The position numbers were made by a program, and so were the translations under genes. A stretch of 27,012 bases of DNA from Conoideocrella luteorostrata (lineage: Eukaryota; Ascomycota; Sordariomycetes; Hypocreales; Clavicipitaceae), in NCBI GenBank assembly GCA_032433595.1, contig JASWJB010000450.1:1-27012 (forward strand), given 5' to 3'. The notes beneath the pieces were generated by a model. It saw only the letters and a program-made list of their open reading frames with translations, did not search any database and was not told the DNA's origin. Below, piece after piece: positions 19,923 through 27,012 of the stretch (positions are counted from its first letter, which is position 1; each line of letters starts with the position of its first letter).

Positions 19923-22455
19923 GCCATTTCCCAGCTCGCCTCTTTGCATGTAGCTTGGCAATGCGGACGAGCGTGGTCCCGCCATAGTTGTTTTTGCCCA
20001 GCTTGGTTAAGGTGCCACCACCTTACGGCTTACGACTCGTCTTTTAGCGTGACTTGCCCACTTTCGTAGCGGCTTGACGAACGCTGGCATTTTCTCCGCG
20101 CGTTGCCTAGAAGTATTCGTTGTGTCTCTTGCAACCTTGGATTTTAGAATCTACATACTAGGAACCATTGTCATGCCAGACTTGCACTATTGGCGTAATT
20201 ATAGTATATTGTGACTCAAGCCTACAGGCTACGTGCCGCGTTGCTTGACCACCGTGGTATTGAAGTGATGCTACTATACTGAGTATCTATTGCAGGCTTT
20301 CGCACACCCCTCCCAACGCAATGAACAAAAATTCATTGTATCCTCGATATTGTAATAGTTGAAAGCGTGGTAATTCCGGTTACTACATGTTATAGTGATG
20401 GCTTTCACACCTCACCCACGAATCTGTGTTGTGTCAAGCTGATTGCGTTGCAACGATGTTAAACCCCCGCGTCAAATATATAGGAATAGCTAGAAGTAGT
20501 GGTTTTTCCTAATGCGACGAGTGATGTCTGCTGATTTTAGAAAGCAACGTCTTTTCGGAAACACACGGCTTTGTGAGGTGGCTTTCGATGGGATCAACTT
20601 GGCTTGGATTGCCTGTACTGCGAATAGTGCGTTGCAACCTGGATGTCTTCGGAACCCTGAAAAGTCTAGCCTATGCTTTGCGCCATCGTAGAATACGTGT
20701 CATGCTCGATAGTACGTTTCAGTCAAACCTTCGCTAATCCCGTCGCGTGTCCACTTGCCGACTTGCCGAGGAAGAGGAAGAGATGAGTGATGGATACCGC
20801 CAAGCCGGTGTATTTCGCCGAACCCTGATCCATGTAACGTTTAAGTCACGTCCAAGATACCAGAAAGTGTCCGAGTGTTTGGGGCTAGTAAAGTCGCAAC
20901 CACTGGGTTCCTCGTAGTAAGGAGTAACACTACCGGAGTACTCCGCTTGTTCGGCCTAGAGTGTTCGTTGTCCCACCCCGCCTGGAAATAAACCTCCCCC
21001 TCTCGCCAGTTGCGTCTAGATACCACGAAATTCATCGAGCTTCTTCTCAGCAGCGCGAGCCCAGGCAAAGACAAATTCACTCAAAAATACCTTATTCTAT
21101 ATTGTTTCAGAGTCGAGCCAAAAAAGGTTTTTGAGAATACTTTAAACCAATGCAGTACCCTAGCCCAAGCAGTCTAGACTATGAATAATGTCACAGGAAA
21201 ATATGCGCCGATTTAAGAGTCATAACTACACATGGAAAGCGGCCTCTGGCTACGCTAATTTTTGTGTGGCAAATGAGAGGCCCTGGCATCACGGCACAGG
21301 TACCTGTAGCGCTTTGGCAGCTCACTATAGGTAATGGCTATGCATAGACTTGAGAGCGAGCGGCGCAGACAACCTGCGCGCATCTGAAGATAACCCCATC
21401 TATTAGGAATAACTTGAATAGTATTAATTCTTTTTATCAGCTATCCACCGGGGCGCGCAAAGGTGAGGCTTATGAAGCTGTGTGGTCTAGTGGATGCTCC
21501 GCGACCAGAAACTTCCTCGTGTTATTCGTAGCTTGTTGCTCCGTATATCCAGCCATTATACTGCTCACATAAGAAAAGCGGAATCTTGCCTTCTCAATAG
21601 GGATAAAGTGCCGGTCTTGCACAATTATAGTTCTCGAGTCGAGCTAATTTTAGCGGACGATTGTGCTGTGGGTCTCCGGCGTGGTTGTAACGGTGAGAAC
21701 AAAATGTCAATTTAATATAGCGTAACCGAAAGCTTCGCTGAAATCGTTTGGTTCATAGAGTCTAAGCGTATTTGAAACACTTTTATATTTTACTCTAAAG
21801 CTTCCACACTACTATATGTACAATAAATACAAGAAAATTGTTTACGTATCATGTGTTACTCACATAAATTTATGTAAATTTACTGCAAGCTTTCACGTTT
21901 ACGAGCCTCTCTGCGTGGCTGTTGATAAAAACTAATAGTATTGAAGTCCTTCCTCATACAGAAGATTTATCTTTGTACATTTAAATGTGCGCCTTATCTC
22001 TGTTGTTAGCTCCTCTTGGCTTGCGTCTGTGCGTGAGCCCCACAAGCGCGCCCACAAGCACACGCCGTCATTGTACTCCGTATTTAAAGCAGTAATGTAA
22101 AACATGGCGGAGCCCAGTGCATAACACAACGCTAATAGGTAAGAAACTGTAAGATCAATTCTTTAACAAACAACGCAATATTAATTCTATACGACAAGGA
22201 AAGAAAATAACCACCTCCCTGAGTTCTACTAATTCCCTTCATTATCAAGAAGGGGGGTCGGGGCAGCCGAGGGGATAGTTTTAATATGGAATTCGGCCCT
22301 CGTTGCCTCGTCTATAAGAAGTCACTTTCCAGCACCAAGATCCATTTTACTGTCATTTATTATTTGATTCAGTAACAACCACTGCGAGTCTATTTGCCAA
22401 TTTATTCTTGGTTCTACATTCAATTTACATTGCAAAGTCGTGCTCGAATAGCACA
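19923..22455. other. Gene-free, heterogeneous, partly AT-rich DNA (2.5 kb)
   Basis: No open frame here has recognisable features. The frame at 20841-21080 (minus), and an alternative minus frame with FVFAWARAAEKKLDEFRGI interrupted by stops, might be old coding relics, but I cannot assign them. TACTCCGTA-like words occur near 20938 and 22076. I see no tRNA or rRNA. The last 300 bp should hold the promoter of the downstream secreted-protein gene. Confidence 0.4.
22313..22320 (+). promoter_or_regulatory. TATA-like box upstream of the 11-exon gene
   Basis: TATAAGAA lies 143 bp before the ATG at 22456, with a pyrimidine-rich stretch between. Position and sequence fit a core promoter element for a strongly regulated gene. 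This is inference from the motif only. Confidence 0.35.
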
Positions 22456-24943
22456 ATGAAGCTTACGCATTGGTCGCTTATCCTTGGGTCTGCTCTGCTT
22501 CAAATGGCAGCAGCAGCACCTAGTCTGTCTGAGAATAGCGGAGCTAAACTGCAGAGGTAAGTAAATTGGTATATCCTGTTAGAATCGTTTCCAGGCTATC
22601 GCAAAACTCGTAATGCTGACTCCTTTACAGCCGTATTGTGATTCCAAAGCAAGACTTGGAAAATGAGCACATCGACAAGGACGGCCTAGAAGGTAAAGAC
22701 ATCAAGGGTATTAAGCATACTTATGGCTCAGAATCTAAGAGAGCAATCGCCGACGCAGTTATCTGGCTCAAGAATAAGAAGAGGGCAATATCGAAAGGGC
22801 TGGACACCGATAAGGTTCCTACTAGCAACTCTGGTGATCAGAAGGGAAGTCAGAGCAATGAGAAACCTCAGCGTGTGAACAGCAAGAAAACCAAAGGCTT
22901 TGGTCGCTTAAACGAGGGACAAGCGTAATTAACCCTTTAGGCCCAGTATTTTCGAGAATTCGGTTATTGTACTGACCAAGAATCAGGTATAACTCGTTTT
23001 TAGATAAGGGAGGAATCGCCGACGCCGTTATCTGGCCGAATGATAGGAAGAGAGCCATACCAGATGGCCCTGTTAAACCCGCCGGCAATGAAGCGAATAA
23101 AACCGATATTCAGAAATTTAAATTCACACCACCTAACACAGCAGTGAAGGATTTCAAAGACGTGGACTTGAAAGAATACTTTGCACCACCTAACCCAACC
23201 GATATAAAAAGTCGTGTCGAGGCTAAATTGAAAGAGGTGAAAGAGGACATCAACAAGCAGCAAGGGAAAAAGGACGAAGACAGTGAGCCGAAGGAGCAAA
23301 AGGATAACCCGAAAGGGCAAAAGGATGACCCGAAAGGGCAAAAGGATGACCCGAAAGTGCAAGAGGATGACCCGAAAGAGCAAAAGGATAACCCGAAAGA
23401 GCAAAAGGATAACCTGAAAGAGCAAAAGGACAACCCGAATGAATTATACAATCGAGCTGATGATAAAGACTGCCAAGGCAGTCTAAGACAAGAATACAAG
23501 TTCACAAAAGATTACAAGTACGCACTCAATGTGTTAGGACAAGGATTTGGGCTAATATGACTTGCAGCTCGTATTTACAGAGTCTCGGCATAAGCGGCGG
23601 TGCAACTATCAACGGCTGGGGCCAGAGCGCATCTGTATCAGGCAACTATCTAAATCAGGCAAAGGTAAAATAACCATTGTATAATCTAAGACAAAAGGTA
23701 TTAACTATAATTATAGTTCTCTAAGGAGAGCTTAACATATGTTGCTTTTCTTGATATTGAGAAGCAGTCAGAATCTCGTAGCGGATTTGAGTTTAACAAG
23801 GCAAGATATAAGCAAGGATACTTTGCTCAAGACTTTGGCAATCGATGGATTCACGGTAAATATTCCCATTACCTAACTCTCTGTAACTTGAAAACTAAAC
23901 GAAAAATTAGGATTTAAAACTGGCGGAAAGATGATTGCTCGCATAACGTTTACTACTAAAGACAGTACCAAGTCAACAGACTTGAAAGCACAGTAAGTTC
24001 TGCCAGAACCCATGGAATCTGTTAGTTGTAGACTAATCTTAGTATGTCTTTAGTGCCGAGGCTGCATTGACGTACTTGGATGTCAACGCAGAAGTTAAAG
24101 GAGACATAGCTAAGGACATGAAAGAAGTAAATAATCATACTAATGCGGACGTATCAGTCTTTTACCAAGGAAATCTAGGTGTATTTATGGAAAATTCAGG
24201 ACAGGCACACCAGGAATCACTCTCCGGATCCGCAGGAGAAGTGCTCCTGCAGGTTAGATCGTGGGCTGACAAGTTCAAGAGCAGTGCCTGCAAGCATGAT
24301 TATGCTTATGGGTAAGGAATAGCCACGCCCAAGTCAAGATTTTACACACTAATAACTTCGTTAGGCTCATTCTCGATGAATACGAAACCGTCCCGGGCTT
24401 TCGTGACTTAGAAGGCAATCCAAAAGTTCCTGATTATGATAAGGCGCATTTATGGGTACGCTGCGCCACAAAAATTAACTGTCGTACTCATACTAACACC
24501 AAATTTAGTCTCTCGAAATTTTAGCCCAGATTGTAAAAGTTGAGGAGCTAAAACAATTCCTATCGTCTGGTAAGATTTCCGAGATGTTTCTAGGAAACAT
24601 GATAATCAATTACTAATCTAGTTCTTTATTACAGTCTCACATTTAGACGACGGGAAGAAAGGCGAAATGAAGCAGGCGGCGATCAAGGCCATAGGAGAGA
24701 GCAAAGATTGGGTATTTTTAAAATTTGTCACAGTGACTACTGCGAGGTTGAGTACTAATGGATTAATATTAGGTTAAATTGGTCGCACAAAATCCGGAAA
24801 AAGCTGACGAAGAAGCAATTAAACTCATGGAACGCCTCAACACCGACTTTTTCGCCAAATACGGAACATATGTGAAAGATGCTACTAATGTTGGAAGATG
24901 CTTGTTCAATATAAAGTCTTGCAAAGAAAAAAATAGCGATTAA
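22456..24943 (+). CDS. Secreted 633-residue protein, dibasic repeats, charged linker and MACPF-like C-terminal region
   Basis: I can trace 11 exons, all joining in frame: 22456-22556, 22631-22924, 22987-23530, 23581-23664, 23717-23855, 23911-23992, 24054-24311, 24365-24455, 24509-24569, 24635-24711 and 24773-24943. The introns are 50-74 nt, GT-AG. The N-terminus is a signal peptide (MKLTHWSLILGSALLQMAAAA). Residues 72-79 and 141-148 are two near-identical IADAVIW units beside dibasic sites. Residues 233-281 are a charged heptapeptide linker. From about 314 the sequence has SGGATINGWGQSASVSGNYL and FGNRWIHGFKTGGKMIARI. This resembles fungal secreted sequences with a MACPF/perforin-like pattern (an F-G-D-x-x-I-x-G-x-x-x-G-G region and paired amphipathic stretches). 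That assignment is tentative and structural confirmation is lacking. There are no frame lesions, unlike several neighbours, so the gene is probably under selection. Roles in host interaction or competition are inference. Confidence 0.75.
22743..22799 (+). repeat. IADAVIW unit, copy 1 (in exon 2)
   Basis: A 57-nt unit encodes AIADAVIWLKNKKRAISKG. It is about three-quarters identical in nucleotides to the copy at 23012-23068 and lies in the same reading frame. It is preceded by SKR and contains KKR, both candidate kexin sites. Confidence 0.7.
23012..23068 (+). repeat. IADAVIW unit, copy 2 (in exon 3)
   Basis: The unit encodes GIADAVIWPNDRKRAIPDG. Positions after W are diverged but the trailing K-R-A-I is kept, so the dibasic site and the core are the conserved parts. 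The two copies sit in different exons separated by the 62-nt intron 22925-22986. Confidence 0.7.
23288..23434 (+). repeat. 21-bp coding minisatellite, seven units
   Basis: Seven tandem 21-nt units of the type CCGAAAGAGCAAAAGGATAA(C) keep the reading frame and encode P-K-(E/G/V)-Q-(K/E)-D-(N/D) heptapeptides; unit 7 begins with L. Units 2 and 3 are identical and units 5 and 6 are identical, which suggests recent expansion. The product is a hydrophilic, charge-balanced linker between the N-terminal repeats and the C-terminal domain. Confidence 0.9.
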
Positions 24944-24975
24944 ATATTTCAAATCAAATAAAATCCACTGTCACA

Positions 24976-25131
24976 GGAAACACTCAACATCACCGAAAAC
25001 GCACTATGCGACCGGAAACATTCAACATAACCGGAAGCATTCAATATCATCGGAATCGTACGATGCCCACGGAAGCGCATCGCTGGAGGCGTTCAACATC
25101 GCCGGAAGTCTACGATAACGTCAGAATCAAT
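24976..25131. repeat. Degenerate 18-19-bp tandem repeat downstream of the gene
   Basis: About eight units follow the pattern GGAA-x-CATTCAACAT-x-ACC with spacing of 18-19 nt (for example GGAAACATTCAACATAACC followed by GGAAGCATTCAATATCATC). They begin about 30 bp after the stop codon. It is noncoding in the present gene model. The units are strongly diverged, so the array is old. Confidence 0.55.
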
Positions 25132-26728
25132 GGAATGAAATGATTCCAGAAGAAGAGGCATATCGCAGAGATAAATGGTAGTCGAATTCCCCGTTAATTA
25201 GATAGAAATCAAGGACAATTTTCCACGGCCTTAGAGACCCGACTTCCATAGCTGCTCACTTGTGACATCCACCTTTAGTCTATTTGAATTAAATCAAATC
25301 TCAAGGCTCGATTTATTTACAATATTTAGCTATTTAAGTAACGCCGCAGGGTAGCTTATTTTTTGTCGGACACTCGTTGTTCCAGGGGACCGTCCGAGGG
25401 TGGCATGAACTTTGCTTTTTCTGCAGCGCGTTTTCATCGCGTCTGCCTCGCCGGATAGAGTGTAACTTGATACTGCAGAGCCTATGACTTATGTTTTAAT
25501 GCGCTTTTATCTAGTAGCACTTAAATTAAATAGAAATGTAACACTTGCTACTTAACCTAGCATGGATCTTTCCTTAAATACCGACTATCCCGCGACCTCC
25601 TCCAAGCTTCACTAACAAGGGCCACAGCGATTTAAGTAGCTCAGTTAACCTTAACACAGCAGAGCTCGTAAAGGTGCCTTCGGACAATACCTTTTTCTCT
25701 AGTAGCTGCGGTGGCTACAAAGGCATTAAATAAAATAGTCTTTTAGGCTATTCTATAAGTAAACATTAAAAAAGGCTACGCATAAGCTAAGTGTGGGAGC
25801 ACAGATATAATATTAAGAAAGACAGCTCTAGCTATTAATTTTAGGGATGTAAGCTTTGTTACCCCAAGAAGGCTATAATAACTTATATATATAACGCTGC
25901 ATTAATAAGCTAAGCGAATAGCTATTTTGTGCGGGAATTTAAACACCCGTAGGGTAGTTAGCGGGGGAAAGGTTTTCTTCCACAAGAATGAGTTTAGTCA
26001 GCCTTGTGTGGGGTATTTATAATTATCGCAATATTCCTCTACAATAGACGAAAAGCACGCCTTCTTTGTGAAGCAAAATTAACACTTTGTGATTTTGACC
26101 TTGCCCTTGAAAGCCTGTTATTATTGATACTGACTACTTGAGTACTTGAACCATTTGATCAAATGCAATAGCATAACTCCGCAAACTTAAATTGAGAAGC
26201 ACCTCAACGCCTTACGATACCACCTTCTGACCCTAACCTACGAACCCGTCCGCATTTACACGAGCGACTCCCACCATGAAGTAAAAACATCCTGAACACA
26301 CGAAACATTTAATAAATTGATACCGAATAGTACAACCAGTTCTACAGGTTGTTTGGTGTGTTCTTTTCTTCCTGACAAACTATATAACAGATATCTATTG
26401 CGTTAATAGGGATAGTTTCATAACACTACAGGGAGAGAAATAACACACTCTCCTTAATATAGTTACTCTAGACTCCTATTAGCTAAAGGAACAGGCTATA
26501 ATAAATGCCTTTATATTGTTATTTAAGCCTACTTGTTTTGAGCAGCTGCTTGTTCGCTAAGTAGCTTACAATAATATTCTATATTATAAGCCTAAAAGCC
26601 TATATTTTCGCGAGCTTACAACGTATATAAACTCTACTATTTTTAACTTAGGAAGCCTTCTAACTCGCACAACAATCCGCGAATAGATTATGCAAAGTTT
26701 TAGCTAACACAAGGGCATAGTAGCAGAA
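25132..26728. other. AT-rich, stop-dense region, probably mutated transposon relics
   Basis: About 1.6 kb with many TAA/TAG words, recurrent AAGCTA/TAGCTA motifs and no open frame of interest in any of the six. This is the look of DNA altered by repeat-induced point mutation (C to T at CpA), though I have not computed an index. Around 25560-25690 the minus strand reads a plausible coding fragment interrupted by stops. No terminal repeats could be located. Confidence 0.4.
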
Positions 26729-26914
26729 TTACTTAGCTAATTGCTTAGTCGCATTAACATCTCCTTGTGATAAACCCGAACTAGAGCCTCGGGTTATATG
26801 AGGCACGCGGCGGACATCCGGATAGCGCCCGGACTGTTCCCGCTTAGTGGATACAGGGCAATCAACGTCCAGATGGCCAGGCTTATTGCAGTTGAAACAC
26901 CGCGACGGCGATAT
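26729..26914 (-). CDS. CCHC zinc-knuckle exon, mobile-element-like
   Basis: The minus-strand frame from 26914 to a TAA at 26729-26731 encodes a zinc knuckle, CFNCNKPGHLDVDC (26858-26899), with the exact C-x2-C-x4-H-x4-C spacing. A basic tail follows. Just upstream on the minus strand is a strong acceptor: CTAAC, about nine bases, then CAG ending at 26915. This suggests that the knuckle is in a downstream exon of a gene extending past the right edge. CCHC knuckles of this kind occur in retroelement Gag proteins and in some fungal transposases and RNA-binding proteins. The AT-rich relic setting favours a mobile element. Confidence 0.45.
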   Translation of the reverse strand: MSPSRCFNCNKPGHLDVDCPVSTKREQSGRYPDVRRVPHITRGSSSGLSQGDVNATKQLAK

Positions 26915-26986
26915 CTGTAATAATATAGTTAGTTTGCTGTTAAATGTACGTATAAAATAATTTATAACCTGCTTTATTATAGTGTC

Positions 26987-27012
26987 TTTTTTTTATTTTT
27001 TTTATTTTTTTA
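26987..27012 (+). repeat. T-rich homopolymer-like tract at the window edge
   Basis: The last 26 bases are T runs interrupted by single A residues. They could be the pyrimidine-rich part of an intron on either strand or a simple repeat. The tract is cut by the window end. Confidence 0.6.

Noticed and set aside
20841..21080. 79-codon minus-strand frame
   Set aside because: No motif. An alternative minus frame looks slightly more coding-like but is interrupted by stops, so no gene can be supported.
21470..21545. tRNA-like A-box (GTGGTCTAGTGGAT)
   Set aside because: There is no matching B-box (GGTTCGA) at the right distance and no cloverleaf with a seven-base acceptor stem could be drawn.
22631..22928. 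Exon 2 of the secreted protein as a separate short gene ending at the TAA at 22926
   Set aside because: A GT donor at 22925 and an acceptor at 22986 remove the stop and join exon 3 exactly in frame, so a single gene is the better model.
1..27012. CRISPR array, prokaryotic operon or Shine-Dalgarno features
   Set aside because: The introns, gene families and gene spacing are fungal, and the repeats present lack the regular repeat-spacer pattern.

Overview
The window comes from a filamentous ascomycete, probably a Sordariomycete and plausibly Hypocreales. The reasons are spliced genes with introns of about 50-75 nt, GTAAGT-like donors and CTAAC-type branch points, and fungus-specific families: an FRE ferric reductase, a DUF7703 membrane protein, DUF7580 and PNP domains of NLR-like proteins, and AcuF-like C2H2 proteins. 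The species cannot be named from the sequence alone.

Left part, about 1-12,800 (ordinary fungal chromosome). It opens with the last codons of an amidase-like frame. A GPI-anchored DM13-like secreted protein (minus) and an FRE-type ferric reductase (plus) follow in divergent orientation. Next come cytosolic glutaminyl-tRNA synthetase (five exons, one junction unresolved), a long gene-free stretch, a seven-helix DUF7703 membrane protein, a small secreted Cys-containing protein, and a protein tyrosine phosphatase whose 5' part lies in a different frame from its catalytic part.

Middle part, about 12,950-18,260. Two multi-exon genes stand head to head with about 200 bp between their start codons. 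On the minus strand is a three-exon, 671-residue C2H2 zinc-finger protein. On the plus strand is a DUF7580-PNP_UDP fusion. Both halves of the pair belong to families linked with fungal NLR-type self/non-self recognition. The PNP domain carries an apparent one-base deletion in this sequence.

Right part, about 18,300-27,012 (AT-richer accessory compartment). It holds remnants of small secreted proteins near 19.0-19.9 kb and then a completely intact 11-exon gene (22,456-24,943) for a 633-residue secreted protein. That protein has two dibasic-flanked IADAVIW units, a 21-bp minisatellite encoding a charged linker, and a C-terminal region that resembles fungal MACPF-like sequences. Beyond it are a degenerate tandem repeat, about 1.6 kb of stop-rich AT-rich DNA that looks like mutated transposon relics, and a CCHC zinc-knuckle exon at the right edge.

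Several genes (glutaminyl-tRNA synthetase, phosphatase, PNP fusion and the 19-kb remnant) need a one-base or few-base correction to read through. Either the assembly carries small indels, or some of these genes are decaying. Raw reads would settle this.
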